A stretch of DNA of 64,000 bases from Kitasatospora viridis (GCF_007829815.1 NZ_VIWT01000004.1:619102-683101); one strand, 5' to 3'; numbered from the stretch's first letter, positions 1-9,103 are shown. Translations and numbers: made by a program. Notes: generated by a model not told the origin, from the sequence alone.

Positions 1-1
1 G

Positions 2-355
2 AGCGAGCTGCACCGCGCGCCGCGCGGCCACACCCTCTACCTGCTGGACGAGCCCACCAGCGGCCTGCACCCCGCGGACGTCGACCTCCTGCTCGGGCAG
101 CTGCAACGCCTCGTCGACGCCGGGAACACGCTCGTCCTGGTCGAGCACGACCTGCGCACCATCGCCGCCGCGGACTGGGTCATCGACCTCGGCCCCGGCG
201 CGGGGGACGAGGGCGGGCGGGTCATCGCCGAGGGGCACCCGCGCGACCTCGCCGGGCAGGGCGCCGGCCCCACCGCGCACCACCTGCGCCGCCACCTCGA
301 CGCCCGGTCAGGCGCCGGCTCGCACGCCCCGTCAGACGCTCGACCCGGCACCTGA
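2..355 (+). CDS. UvrA-like excinuclease ABC ATPase, C-terminal fragment
   Basis: Only the last ~117 residues are in the window; the gene starts upstream. The visible part carries the ABC Walker B and D-loop signature LYLLDEPTSGLHPADV, then the H-loop in LVLVEHDL and the sequence DWVIDLGPGAGDEGG, which is typical of the second ATPase domain of UvrA. Housekeeping UvrA recognises DNA damage in nucleotide excision repair. Actinobacteria also carry shorter UvrA paralogues linked to drug resistance, and the fragment cannot separate the two. The extreme C-terminus (after HHLRRHL) is a loose Ser/Gly/Pro tail without the usual UvrA ending, which hints at a paralogue. The stop codon lies inside a 12-bp tandem repeat. 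Confidence 0.85.
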   Translation, partial: SELHRAPRGHTLYLLDEPTSGLHPADVDLLLGQLQRLVDAGNTLVLVEHDLRTIAAADWVIDLGPGAGDEGGRVIAEGHPRDLAGQGAGPTAHHLRRHLDARSGAGSHAPSDARPGT

Positions 356-374
356 CCCGGCACCTGACCCGGCG
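343..374. repeat. 12-bp tandem repeat spanning a stop codon
   Basis: The unit acccggcacctg occurs twice in tandem, followed by a partial third copy. The TGA of the UvrA-like gene lies within the repeat, so copies add further in-frame or near-frame stops. It is one of several such repeats at 3' ends in this window. Confidence 0.8.
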
Positions 375-396
375 CCCGCGCACGGTGCTGGTCGGC

Positions 397-1344
397 TCAG
401 TCCGCGACCACCACCGTGCGGCCGGTGCGCAGCGACTCCTCCGCCAGGGCGAGCAGCCGGACCACCCGCAGCCCGAAGGCCAGGTCGCAGGGCGGCAAGC
501 CGGCACCACCGGACCCGGTACCAGCTCCAGCGGCCCCGGCACCGGCACCGGCACCGGCAGCCTCCGCCAGCAGCTCGTCGATCGCCCGCCCGAACGCGAC
601 CCGCGGTCCGGCCGGGAAGTCGGGCAGCCGGGTCACCCCGGCGGTGCCGCGCAGCTCCAGCGAGACCTCGGCGGCCGCGGGCGGCGCGCTCAGGCTCAGC
701 TCGGCCGAGCTGGTCGCGCCACCCGCGTGCCGCAGCACCAGGTGCACGGTGTCGGCGGCGCCGCCCACCGCGGTCAGCCGCTCGACCTCGCCGAGCGCGG
801 GCAGCAGCACCGAGAGCAGGTGCGGGCCGACGTCCCAGAGCGCGCCCTTGGCCCGGCGCCAGGGCGAGGCGGCGTACGGGCTGTCGCTGGTGAAGACGGC
901 GCCGAGCCAGCGCGCGTGGGCGGTGAACCAGCCGCCGGTGGCCGCCTGTTCGGCGATCCAGTCGGCGATCGTCGGGTGGTGGCGCAGGGTGAAGAAGACC
1001 CGGCCGACGACCGCCGCGCGCTCGGCGGCCGCGAGCAGCTCGGCCGCCTCCTCGGGCGCGAGCGCGACCGGCTTGTCCAGCAGCAGGTGGCGGCCGGCCT
1101 CGGCCGCGCGGATCGCCAACGGCGCCTGCACGTCGGGGGGCAAGGCGATCGCGACCGCGTCCACGGCGGCGAAGAGCGCCTCGGGGGTGTCGAAGACGGC
1201 TGTGCCGTGCGCGTCCGCCAGGGCGGCCGCGGCCTCGCGCCGGCGGCCCCAGACGCCGGCGAACCGCACCTCGGGGTGGTCGGCGAGCGCCGGCGCGTGG
1301 ACGCGCTGCGCCCAGGGGCCGGTACCGAGAAGTCCTATCCGCAT
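397..1344 (-). CDS. Gfo/Idh/MocA family NAD(P)-dependent oxidoreductase
   Basis: 315 residues, the usual size for the family. The N-terminus MRIGLLGTGPWAQRVHAPAL is a Rossmann fold with GxGxxG-type glycines. The Gfo/Idh signature LLLDKPVAL (the EKP-like lysine motif) follows near residue 95. The C-terminal half fits the alpha/beta substrate domain (RHHPTIADWI and later segments). Members oxidise or reduce sugars, inositols or biliverdin-like substrates; nothing here specifies the substrate. A Gly/Ala-rich low-complexity stretch (AGAGAGAGAAGAGTGSGGAG) near residue 270 is unusual. It converges with the upstream UvrA-like gene and shares direction with the downstream zinc-finger gene. Confidence 0.85.
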   Translation of the reverse strand: MRIGLLGTGPWAQRVHAPALADHPEVRFAGVWGRRREAAAALADAHGTAVFDTPEALFAAVDAVAIALPPDVQAPLAIRAAEAGRHLLLDKPVALAPEEAAELLAAAERAAVVGRVFFTLRHHPTIADWIAEQAATGGWFTAHARWLGAVFTSDSPYAASPWRRAKGALWDVGPHLLSVLLPALGEVERLTAVGGAADTVHLVLRHAGGATSSAELSLSAPPAAAEVSLELRGTAGVTRLPDFPAGPRVAFGRAIDELLAEAAGAGAGAGAAGAGTGSGGAGLPPCDLAFGLRVVRLLALAEESLRTGRTVVVAD

Positions 1345-1397
1345 GCGGGCCAGCCTGCCACAGCGTGCCGTGGCGACCGCTCACCCGCCGGGAGCGG

Positions 1398-1712
1398 TCA
1401 GCTCGGGTCGGGTTCCAGCATCAGCTCGCAGCGGTAGCACCAGCCCCAGGTCTCGCCGGGTTCGAAGGAGCGGATCAGCGAGTGGCCGAGCCGCCCGAAG
1501 TGCGCGGTGGCGTGCCGCTCGGGCGAGCTGTCGCAGCAGCCGATGTGACCGCAGCTCAGGCACATCCGCAGGTGCACCCAGCTGGTGCCCGCGGCCAGGC
1601 AGTCGACGCAGCCCTGCCGGGTGGCCGGCAGCACGCCGGGGTGCGCCTCGCCCAGGTGCGGACAGCTCGCGTCGGGCTGATCGGGGTTCGGTGCGACCCT
1701 CCAGGCGGCCAT
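1398..1712 (-). CDS. UBP-type zinc finger domain protein
   Basis: 104 residues with Cys/His spacing of the UBP (ubiquitin-hydrolase-type) zinc finger: CPHL near the start, then GCVDC, MCLSCGHIGCCDSSPERHATAHF, a histidine in GHSLI, and a final WGWCYRCEL pair. Bacteria lack ubiquitin. Stand-alone UBP fingers in actinobacteria are thought to bind protein C-termini, but the role is unknown. No other domain is present. It starts at ATG and lies about 50 bp upstream of the oxidoreductase in the same direction, so the two may be cotranscribed. Confidence 0.85.
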   Translation of the reverse strand: MAAWRVAPNPDQPDASCPHLGEAHPGVLPATRQGCVDCLAAGTSWVHLRMCLSCGHIGCCDSSPERHATAHFGRLGHSLIRSFEPGETWGWCYRCELMLEPDPS

Positions 1713-2010
1713 CGGCTTCTCCCCTCAGGTGACGCGGTGGCGGTGGTTCAAAGTGGCGGCTCGGGGTGGTGGTCCGGGCCGACGCGGCCACCGTACCGGC
1801 CGACCCCGACAGCGCCCGCCACGACCCGCCCAGCCGGACCGGGGGCGGGTGATCACGACATCAGAAGATGCACCAGCCCAGTGAAGCAGTGCCATATTTC
1901 TCTACATGACTTGAAGTCAGAAGCGTGAATTCGGCAGCGTTGTCCGCAGGGTTGACGTGTCCTCAACCACAGGAGTTGAATCCGCGTCACATCTACCGAG
2001 GGAGTCACCA

Positions 2011-3396
2011 GTGCGTTCCCGACCCACCGCACCCCCCACTCCACCACCCGACCCCGCCCATGCCCCCGCCCCTGTCCCCACCCGCGGCACGCTCGCGAAG
2101 CGGCTGCGCGGGTGGACGGCCGGCGCGGCCGCCGCCGCGCTCGCGGCCGCAGTGCTCTGCCTGGTCGGCCCGGCCGGTCCGACACAGGCCGACCCGGTGC
2201 CCGGCGCGCCCGCCGGCTGGTCCACGGTGTTCAGCGACAACTTCGCCGGCCCGTCCGGCAGCGCACCGTCCGGCGCCAACTGGACGTACGACACCGGCCC
2301 GGGTGCCAACTTCGGCACCGGCGAGATCGAGACCATGACCAACTCGACCGCCAACGTGCACCTCGACGGCAACGGCCACCTGGACATCACGGCGCTGAAC
2401 AACGGCGGCGCCTGGACCTCCGGCCGGCTCCGCACACCGACCGCGGTGGCCGGCGCACCGGCCGGCGGCAAGCTCCAGGTGACCGCCGAGATCCAGCAGC
2501 CCACCGGTGGCCTCGGCTACTGGCCGGCGTTCTGGATGCTCGGCCAGGGCCAGTGGCCGGAGAACGGCGAGGTCGACATCATGGAGGACGTCAACTCGCT
2601 CTCCCAGGTGGCCGGCACCATCCACTGCGGCACCTCCCCCGGCGGGGTCTGCAACGAGGGCAACGGCATCGGCAGCGGGCTGCGCGCCTGCACCGGCTGC
2701 CAGAGCGGCTACCACACGTACTCGATGGTCCTCGACCGGACCGACACGGCGGCCGAGACCATCACCTGGTACCTGGACGGGACCGCCTACTTCAGCGTGG
2801 CGGAGAGCCAGGTCGGCGTCGCCACCTGGCAGCAGGCCTTCGACCACAACCTGCAGATCATCCTGGACCTGGCGATCGGCGGCGGCTTCCCCAACGGCGC
2901 CTGCGGCTGCACCACGCCCACCTCCGCCACCGGCTCGGGCGGCACCATGAGCGTGGCCTACGTCGCGGCGTACACCACCACCGGCGGTGGGGGCGGGGGC
3001 GGCGGCACCGGCGGCGGTCCGGTGGTCGGCTACGGCGGCCTCTGCCTGGACGACCGGGGCGCGAGCACCGCCGACTTCAACCCCGTCCAGGTGTACACCT
3101 GCAACGGCTCCCCGGCCCAGCAGTGGACCTTCGTGCAGGCCGGCACCACCCTGCACGCGCTCGGCAAGTGCCTGGACATCAACGGCGGCGGCACCGCCAA
3201 CGGCACCACCGTGGACCTCTACACCTGCAACGACACCGCCGCCCAGGTGTGGATCCCGCGCTCGGACGGGTCGCTCTACAACCCGCAGTCCAACCGGTGC
3301 CTGGACGACACCAACTGGTCCACCACCCCCGGCACCCAGGTGCAGATCTGGGACTGCTCCGGCACCGCCAACCAGCAGTGGAAGCTGCCGTCCTGA
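2011..3396 (+). CDS. Secreted GH16 beta-glucanase with ricin-type carbohydrate-binding module
   Basis: 461 residues from a GTG preceded by a good ribosome site (ggag, 6-7 nt away); an upstream in-frame GTG at 1957 lacks one. A long Pro-rich n-region leads into an Ala/Leu hydrophobic core ending ...GPTQA-DP, a Sec-type signal. The GH16 catalytic signature GEVDIMED places the nucleophile at about E187 and the acid/base at about E192, with D189 between them. A Gly linker (GGGGGGGTGGG) joins a C-terminal beta-trefoil CBM13 with QQW/CLD repeats. Family knowledge suggests endo-1,3-beta-glucan (laminarin-like) hydrolysis in the medium. It stands alone. Confidence 0.9.
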   Translation: MRSRPTAPPTPPPDPAHAPAPVPTRGTLAKRLRGWTAGAAAAALAAAVLCLVGPAGPTQADPVPGAPAGWSTVFSDNFAGPSGSAPSGANWTYDTGPGANFGTGEIETMTNSTANVHLDGNGHLDITALNNGGAWTSGRLRTPTAVAGAPAGGKLQVTAEIQQPTGGLGYWPAFWMLGQGQWPENGEVDIMEDVNSLSQVAGTIHCGTSPGGVCNEGNGIGSGLRACTGCQSGYHTYSMVLDRTDTAAETITWYLDGTAYFSVAESQVGVATWQQAFDHNLQIILDLAIGGGFPNGACGCTTPTSATGSGGTMSVAYVAAYTTTGGGGGGGGTGGGPVVGYGGLCLDDRGASTADFNPVQVYTCNGSPAQQWTFVQAGTTLHALGKCLDINGGGTANGTTVDLYTCNDTAAQVWIPRSDGSLYNPQSNRCLDDTNWSTTPGTQVQIWDCSGTANQQWKLPS

Positions 3397-3441
3397 CGGG
3401 TCGGCACTGCCACCTCCGACCCCCGGGCCCTCGACGGGGGT

Positions 3442-3948
3442 TCAGCGGCGCCACCACCTCGGCCTGGGCGGCCTGTCCAGCAACAGGTCCACGTGGTGGC
3501 GCCGCAGGCCGAACCGGGCGTCGACCGGCAGCAGCAACCGGTCACGGCGCAGCAGCGAGTTGCGCACCAGCCGGTCCGGCATCACGTCGTCCACCCAGGC
3601 GAACGGCCGCCCCTCGGCGTAGCGCAGCAGCGGCGCCCACTTCGCCCCGGAGAACAGCTCCATCAGCCGGATCCGCGGGTCGCCCGGCTGGTGCCGGTAG
3701 CCGACCACCCGGACCACGGGCAGTCGGGGCACCCCGAGCAGCGGGGCGATCAGTTCGTTCGCCTGCTCCTCCCAGGTGGTCGCCCAGCAGACCTCGTAGA
3801 CCTCGGCGAGTTCGGCGAGCCACTCACCGTGCCGGGTCGACAGCAGCACGTCGTACCCGGCCAGCCGGTGCGTCTCGAACTCCTCGATCGGCACCGCCTG
3901 GGCCGGGTTGAGCACTCCGTCCACATCGAGGAAGAGCAGTGGTCGCAC
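3442..3948 (-). CDS. HAD-like hydrolase domain protein
   Basis: 168 residues from a GTG chosen because GGAGGG (3958-3963) lies 9 nt upstream. The in-frame ATG three codons earlier would sit directly against that ribosome site. The N-terminus RPLLFLDVDGVLNP is HAD motif I (DxD nucleophile and acid), and AWVDD near residue 135 fits the acidic motif IV. The body has TWEEQANELI and similar segments seen in actinobacterial 'HAD domain in Swiss Army Knife RNA repair' type proteins. Substrate unknown. It converges with the glucanase gene and diverges from the phospholipase gene. Confidence 0.75.
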   Translation of the reverse strand: MRPLLFLDVDGVLNPAQAVPIEEFETHRLAGYDVLLSTRHGEWLAELAEVYEVCWATTWEEQANELIAPLLGVPRLPVVRVVGYRHQPGDPRIRLMELFSGAKWAPLLRYAEGRPFAWVDDVMPDRLVRNSLLRRDRLLLPVDARFGLRRHHVDLLLDRPPRPRWWRR

Positions 3949-4118
3949 GGTGGGCATCCCTCCACGGTTTCGGTTCCTGGGTTCGCTGTCGAACATCTTG
4001 ACGGCCAGACGTCCGCTCGGTTTCATCTGACCGCCACATTGTTACCGGCCGGTCGCAACCTGACGGCCGGACAGTCCTCCCTGGCCAAAGTTGTACATCC
4101 TTCTTCCCGGAGGCCCTG

Positions 4119-6188
4119 GTGTCCCCCGTCACCCGCCGCACGTTCCTCGGCTCCGCCGCCGCCCTCGGCGCGGCCGTCGGTCTGGAGGCCCTGCCCGGCA
4201 CCGCGACCCGCGCGGCCGCCGCCACGGCGACCACCGGCACCATCACGGACGTCAAGCACGTCGTGGTGCTGATGCAGGAGAACCGCAGTTTCGACCACTA
4301 CTTCGGCACGTTGAAGGGCGTCCGCGGTTTCGGTGACCGCACCGCCATCCAACTGCCGGACGGCAACAGCGTCTTCAACCAGCCGAACGGCAGCGGCCGG
4401 CAGTACCCGTGGCAGCTGAGCGCGACCAGCACCTGGTGGTGGGGCGTCAGCAAGGAGCAGCTGGCGCAGTGCGACGGCTCGCTGGACCACTCCTGGTCGA
4501 CCCAGCACGGCGCCTGGAACGGCGGCAAGATGGACTCCTGGGTCTCGGCCAAGGGCTCCAACCGCACCCTGGGCTTCATGAACCGCTCGGACATCCCGTT
4601 CCACTACGCGCTGGCCGACGCCTACACCATCTGCGACGCCTACCACTGCTCGATCCTGTCGGCGACCGGCCCCAACCGCACCTACCTGTGGTCCGGCACG
4701 ATCGACCCGGCCGGCACCGCGGGCGGCCCCGCCTACGACGGCGGCTCCGAGTCCGGCCTGAAGTGGCAGACCTACGCCGAGTCGCTGCAGAACGCCGGGG
4801 TGACCTGGAAGGTCTACCAGAACGCCTCCGACAACTTCGGCGACAACGGTCTGGCCTACTTCTCCCAGTTCAGCAGCGCCCCGAGCTCCAGCCCGCTGAG
4901 CCAGTACGGCATGGGCTCGGTGCCGAGCAGCGGCTCGACCCCCGACGACATCGCCAACGCGATCAAGGCCGACTCGGTCAACGGCACCCTGCCGCAGGTC
5001 AGTTGGGTGGTCTCCAACCAGCTCTTCTCCGAGCACCCGGACGGCCCGCCGGAGAACGGCGCCCACTTCGTCAACCTGGTGCTGCAGGCCCTGGCCGCCA
5101 ACCCGGACGTCTTCAACTCCACCGTCCTGTTCCTCAACTACGACGAGAACGACGGCTTCTTCGACCACGTCCCGCCGCCCGTCGCGCCCGCCGGCACCGC
5201 CGGCGAGTTCTACAGCGGCACCAACATCGGCCTCGGCTTCCGGGTCCCGATGATCATCGTCTCCCCGTGGACCCGTGGCGGCTTCGTGGACTCCCAGGTC
5301 TACGACCACACTTCGGTGATCCAGTTCCTGGAGACCTGGACCGCCGCCCTGGGCACCCCCGCCGCCTGCTCGAACATCAGCGCCTGGCGCCGCCAGGTCT
5401 GCGGCGACCTCACCGGTGCCTTCGACTTCACCAACCCGGTCTACGGCCTGCCCGCCCTGCCCGACACCAGCGCGACGATCAGCCAGGCCACGGCCAACCT
5501 GCAGATCAACCCGAGCCCGGGCACCAACTCGATGCCCACCCAGGAATCCGGCACCAAGCCCGCCCGTGCGCTGCCCTACCAGCCGAACGCCTGGGTGGAC
5601 CGGATCGAGTACGACGCCAACAACCAGATCCTGCTCTGGGTCGACATGGCCAACCAGGGCCCGCAGGCCACCGCCTGGGCGCACTACTCCATCTACGCCA
5701 ACGCCCACAGAACCGGTGGCCCCTGGCAGTACACCGTCGCCCCGTACAACGCCTCGACCGGCGCCGACGGCAGCACCAGCGACTTCTTCAACATCGGTGC
5801 CAACTACGGCAACGGCCAGTACGACCTCTCGGTCAACGGCCCCAACCGGTTCCTGCGCCGCTTCACCGGCGACGCCACCGCGGCCGGCAAGACCGCCGAG
5901 GCCACCACCACCTACGCGCCCGCGCCGGACACCGGCCAGCAGGCGCTCTGGTTCCACCTGACCAACACCGGCAGCGCGGCGGTCACCTTCACCGTCACCT
6001 CGACCAACTACCGCACCGGCACCTGGACCTACCAGGTCGCGCCGGGCGCCACGGTCAGCGACTTCTTCAACAACGTGGCGATCTGCAACGGTTGGTACGA
6101 CTTCACCGTGACGGTCAGCGGTGACTCCTCGTGGACCCGCCGGGTCACCGGCCACATCGAGACCGGCACCGCGAGCATCAGCGGCTGA
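4119..6188 (+). CDS. Tat-exported phosphocholine-specific phospholipase C
   Basis: 689 residues, normal length for the family. GTG start with ggagg 6 nt upstream. The N-terminus has a twin-arginine motif (TRRTFLG) and an Ala-rich h-region, so the enzyme is probably folded before export. The phosphoesterase signature HVVVLMQENRSFDHYFG follows at about residue 48, and the active-site HExxNDGFFDHV-like stretch (NYDENDGFFDHVPPP) is near residue 345. Two C-terminal DUF756-type beta-sandwich modules (HRTGGPWQYTV and GTWTYQVAPG) complete the PLC architecture. The likely reaction is hydrolysis of phosphatidylcholine or sphingomyelin to free phosphocholine, often for phosphate supply. A strong hairpin terminator follows. 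Confidence 0.93.
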   Translation: MSPVTRRTFLGSAAALGAAVGLEALPGTATRAAAATATTGTITDVKHVVVLMQENRSFDHYFGTLKGVRGFGDRTAIQLPDGNSVFNQPNGSGRQYPWQLSATSTWWWGVSKEQLAQCDGSLDHSWSTQHGAWNGGKMDSWVSAKGSNRTLGFMNRSDIPFHYALADAYTICDAYHCSILSATGPNRTYLWSGTIDPAGTAGGPAYDGGSESGLKWQTYAESLQNAGVTWKVYQNASDNFGDNGLAYFSQFSSAPSSSPLSQYGMGSVPSSGSTPDDIANAIKADSVNGTLPQVSWVVSNQLFSEHPDGPPENGAHFVNLVLQALAANPDVFNSTVLFLNYDENDGFFDHVPPPVAPAGTAGEFYSGTNIGLGFRVPMIIVSPWTRGGFVDSQVYDHTSVIQFLETWTAALGTPAACSNISAWRRQVCGDLTGAFDFTNPVYGLPALPDTSATISQATANLQINPSPGTNSMPTQESGTKPARALPYQPNAWVDRIEYDANNQILLWVDMANQGPQATAWAHYSIYANAHRTGGPWQYTVAPYNASTGADGSTSDFFNIGANYGNGQYDLSVNGPNRFLRRFTGDATAAGKTAEATTTYAPAPDTGQQALWFHLTNTGSAAVTFTVTSTNYRTGTWTYQVAPGATVSDFFNNVAICNGWYDFTVTVSGDSSWTRRVTGHIETGTASISG

Positions 6189-6213
6189 CGCTCCGTCAAT
6201 CACCGTACGCCGA

Positions 6214-6256
6214 ACGAACGGGCGGCCCTCCTGAGTCAGGAGGGCCGCCCGTTCGT
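6214..6256. terminator. Bidirectional hairpin terminator, 21-bp perfect arms
   Basis: Perfect 21-bp inverted repeat around a single central base (arm core ACGGGCGGCCCTCCTGA). It lies between the convergent phospholipase and DUF5685 genes, so it can stop transcription from both sides. There is no U-tract, as usual in actinobacteria. Confidence 0.85.
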
Positions 6257-6280
6257 CCGACACGGACCAGACCGGACCGG

Positions 6281-6320
6281 TCAGGTCAGGTCAGGCAGGT
6301 CAGGCAGGTCAGGCAGGTCA
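6281..6320. repeat. 9-bp tandem repeat ending at a stop codon
   Basis: Three to four copies of tcaggcagg, preceded by tcagg variants. The last copy supplies the TGA (minus strand) of the DUF5685 gene, so each unit carries a stop triplet for that strand. Confidence 0.8.
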
Positions 6321-7712
6321 GTTGCAGTCGCAGGCGTTGCAGCAGCAGTCGCAGCCCTCCAGGCCGCAGTTGCAGGTCTCGCAGCCGCACTCGCAGCTGT
6401 CGCAGCAGGCGTCGCAGCCGAGGTTCGAGCAGCACAGGTCGTTGCGCAGGCAGGCACCCTTGCGGCGCTGCCGGGAGAACGGGTCGTTGTGGTCGCAGCA
6501 GCACAACTGGCACGTGCACGCCATCAGGGCCCACATCGCGCAGCCGCCCAGCGGACCGCGCGGCGGCGGGCCCTGGTGGGGCGGCGGGGTGGGCGGCTGG
6601 CCCCAGTTGGGCCCGCCGCCCTGGTACGGGTTCTGACCCTGGTACGGGTTCTGCCCCTGCTGCGGGCCGCCGGGGTACGGGTTCCCCTGGTACGGCCCGC
6701 CCGGGTACGGGTTGCCGTACGGGTTCTGGCCGGGCTGCGGGCCGCCCTGGTACGGGTTGCCCTGGTAGGGGTCGTTCTGGTGCGGGCCGCCCTGGTACGG
6801 GTTGCCCAACTCCGGTGCGCCGTGCTGCCCGACGGCGCAGCCCGGGCCGTGGCCGCTGCGGAAGACCCGGTCCACCGCCGCCCCGGTCTCGTGCGCGAGC
6901 AGCAGGTGGGCGAGCGCCCGCTCGGTCAGCTCGACGTCCTTGAGCGCGAGCCGGATGCCGTGCACCGCGTCGCGGCAGAGCCGCTCGGCCTCCTCGCGGG
7001 AGGTGCCGGTGGCGGTCAGCGGGTTCCACGCACCGCTCGCCGCGTCGGCGGCCTGGTCCTCGGCGGCGTCGAGCAGGTGGGCGAGCCGGCCGAAGAGCCG
7101 GCCCACCTCGGCCAGCGCGGTGGCGTTGCCCGGACGGTCGGCGAGCACCGCGGTGTGCGCGAAGGCGGCCGCGGTCGCGGTCTCGGTCGGCTCGGTGACC
7201 AGCAGGACCGAGCTGCCGAGCCCTGTGACTGCCTCCAACTCGCCCTGCCGGCCCGCCGCGTCGAGCAGCACGGCGGTGTCGAAGCCGACCACCGCGCCGA
7301 CCCCGGCGCTCTGCCGGTCCCAGCGCCGCGCCACCCGCCGGGCGCCGGCGGCGACCGGGCGGCGGGCGAAGACGCCGTCGGCGTCGAGCACGTGGTCGCG
7401 CATCTTCACCGAGGCGAGCGCCAGCGAGACGGCCGCGGCCAGCCGGGCCCCCTCGCCCTTGGCCACCTCGGCGGTGCGCATGCCGCGCAGCGGGCACGGA
7501 CCGGCGGTGCGCCGGCCGGCCGCGCGGGCCGTGGCCGGGCGCTGGGCCTCCACCAGTACGGAGATGATCAGACCGTCATAGTTGGTGGCCGTGCGCGCCA
7601 GCTGCCCGTGGTCGTCCCGCAGCGCGAGGCAGAGCCCGCACAGGTGCGCCATCCAGGAGGTGCGCAGTTTGTCGGACAGCCGATGCTGACACGGCCTGAT
7701 GATCCCGAACAC
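6318..7712 (-). CDS. DUF5685 family protein with Tyr-Gln-Gly repeats and a metallothionein-like Cys-rich tail
   Basis: 464 residues. GTG start with aggggt 8 nt upstream. Residues 1-270 match DUF5685: a conserved N-terminus MFGIIRPCQHRLSDKL, CGLC pair, and an all-helical core. The role of the family is not established. Residues ~285-375 are a low-complexity repeat of NPYQGGP-type units. The last ~75 residues hold about 23 cysteines in CC, CCC and CxC clusters (for example DACCDSCECGCETCNCG), like a metal-binding or disulfide-rich tail. There is no signal peptide, so it is probably cytosolic and could chelate Zn/Cu or undergo modification. Confidence is high for the family and low for function. 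Confidence 0.8.
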   Translation of the reverse strand: MFGIIRPCQHRLSDKLRTSWMAHLCGLCLALRDDHGQLARTATNYDGLIISVLVEAQRPATARAAGRRTAGPCPLRGMRTAEVAKGEGARLAAAVSLALASVKMRDHVLDADGVFARRPVAAGARRVARRWDRQSAGVGAVVGFDTAVLLDAAGRQGELEAVTGLGSSVLLVTEPTETATAAAFAHTAVLADRPGNATALAEVGRLFGRLAHLLDAAEDQAADAASGAWNPLTATGTSREEAERLCRDAVHGIRLALKDVELTERALAHLLLAHETGAAVDRVFRSGHGPGCAVGQHGAPELGNPYQGGPHQNDPYQGNPYQGGPQPGQNPYGNPYPGGPYQGNPYPGGPQQGQNPYQGQNPYQGGGPNWGQPPTPPPHQGPPPRGPLGGCAMWALMACTCQLCCCDHNDPFSRQRRKGACLRNDLCCSNLGCDACCDSCECGCETCNCGLEGCDCCCNACDCN

Positions 7713-7823
7713 GATTCAACCCCTCGTTCGCGCCAACGAGGGCGCCCCCATGATCGGCCGTCATCTTACTGATCGTATGAACTGAGGGCGGCCGAAGCCG
7801 CCCCCAGTTTTGGCAAAGGCTCG

Positions 7824-7941
7824 GTCAGCTCCCGACGACCGATCAGCCCTCGACGGCGGTCAGCCCTCGACCACCGTCAGCTCTCGACCGCCGTCAGCGC
7901 TCGGCCGCCGTCAGCGCTCGGCAGTCAGCTCTCGACGGCGG
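7824..7941. repeat. 17-bp degenerate tandem repeat running into the 3' end of a GNAT gene
   Basis: About six copies of a 17-bp unit close to gtcagcnctcgaccgcc. The last copy (7924-7941) is the coding end of the GNAT gene including its TGA, so the array looks like repeated duplication of that gene's 3' terminus. Confidence 0.75.
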
Positions 7942-8695
7942 CCTCGGGCAGGGAGACGTAGAGCCGGGTGCCCTGCGGACGGAACCCCACCCCCTCGTAC
8001 ACCCGGCGGGAGCCCTCACCCGAGTACTCCAGCCAGACCGACTCGGCGCCCTGGGCGAACAGCGCCGCCGCGCAGGCGGCGGTCACGGCCGCGGCGATCC
8101 CCCGGCGGCGGAACTCCGGCCGGGTGCCGACCCCCGACAGCTCCGAGGTCCCGACGGCGGGCGCCGAACAGCCGGCGGCACCCGCGCACCGCCCGTCCGG
8201 CGCGCGGACGAAGCGGACGGCGCCGCCGTTCTCCTGGGTGCGGCGCAGCCGGGCCACGCCCTCCGGCGAGGAGGCGAACTCCCCGGAGAACGCCTCGGCC
8301 AGCGCCCCGTCGATCGCCGTGTACTCCTCCTCGGTGGCCGGGACCTCGACCAGCGGGAGGTCGTCGCCGGCCGGGACGGCGAGCGTCTGCGGGGTGCAGA
8401 CCAGGTACTCGTGGGTCGCCTCGACGGTGAACCCGGCGGCGCGCAGCGCGGGTTCGACGGCGGGCGCGGTGTCGGGCGCGAACTCCAGGCGGGGCCGCAG
8501 TCCGCGCTCCCGGAAGGCGGCGACCAGTGCGGCGACGTCCGCCGCGGAGGGCTCCGCCCCCGGCAACGGGGTCGCGTAGTTGATGTACGGGCTGGTGGTG
8601 CTGGGGTCGAACCCGATGACGAAGCCCCCGGTCTCGACGACCTCGGGACGGCGGCGCAGGTTGGCGACGGCAAAGCTCTGGACGATGGTGTCCAC
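7925..8695 (-). CDS. GNAT family N-acetyltransferase
   Basis: 256 residues, two GNAT-like halves. GTG start with gagg 8 nt upstream. The C-terminal half has the acetyl-CoA pyrophosphate loop in GVGTRPEFRRRGIAAAVTAA (R/QxxGxG/A type) and the final beta strand RRVYEGVGFRPQGTRLYVSL. The N-terminal ~110 residues look like a degenerate second fold. Substrate unknown. It diverges from nothing close by: a ~400-bp stretch without genes follows its start. Confidence 0.8.
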   Translation of the reverse strand: MDTIVQSFAVANLRRRPEVVETGGFVIGFDPSTTSPYINYATPLPGAEPSAADVAALVAAFRERGLRPRLEFAPDTAPAVEPALRAAGFTVEATHEYLVCTPQTLAVPAGDDLPLVEVPATEEEYTAIDGALAEAFSGEFASSPEGVARLRRTQENGGAVRFVRAPDGRCAGAAGCSAPAVGTSELSGVGTRPEFRRRGIAAAVTAACAAALFAQGAESVWLEYSGEGSRRVYEGVGFRPQGTRLYVSLPEAAVES

Positions 8696-9103
8696 GGTGG
8701 TGATGACCTCACGGGAAGACAGGGTGGGGCGCGCCCGGCCGGTACGGCGGGCCGCGCATGACGGTTCGGCCGGCGGACGAAGGGCCGGCGCTCACGCCTC
8801 GGGCCGGGGCGACTGCCCGCAGGGTGCCGAGGCGGATTCGACGATGCGTCAGGCACCGTCTCGTGGGGCCACCGTGAGGTGAGCGGTACTGCTGGAACCG
8901 CCGCCCGGTCGGGCTGGACGGTTCGGGTGGATCAGTACCGGCGGCGGCCGCTGGCGGGCGCCGAGGTCATTGGTCTTCAGTCCTTCAGAAGGTCGGGAAG
9001 GTTCGCGTGGTGCGAAGCCCGGTGATCTTCTCACCCCCGCGCGCCGGGGTGCAAGGGTCCGGCGCCGGTTCGCTCGGACCACCGGCCCCGGCACCGCGAC
9101 TCC
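8696..9103. other. Gene-free interval
   Basis: About 400 bp between the GNAT start and the end of the VC0807-like gene. The only open frame (81 codons, minus strand) has no ribosome site, is Arg/Pro-rich and resembles no family, so I do not call a gene. I see no clear hairpin or operator. It presumably holds the GNAT promoter. Confidence 0.5.

Noticed and set aside
1957..2010. Upstream GTG as start of the GH16 enzyme
   Set aside because: No ribosome site, and it would place extra polar residues before the signal peptide. The GTG at 2011 has a good site.
4023..6263. 746-codon open frame on the minus strand opposite the phospholipase C gene
   Set aside because: Val/Gly/Arg-rich shadow produced by the high-GC third positions. 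No ribosome site, no family, fully antisense to a clear enzyme gene.
8849..9094. 81-codon minus-strand frame in the gene-free interval
   Set aside because: No ribosome site, Arg/Pro-rich, no recognisable fold.
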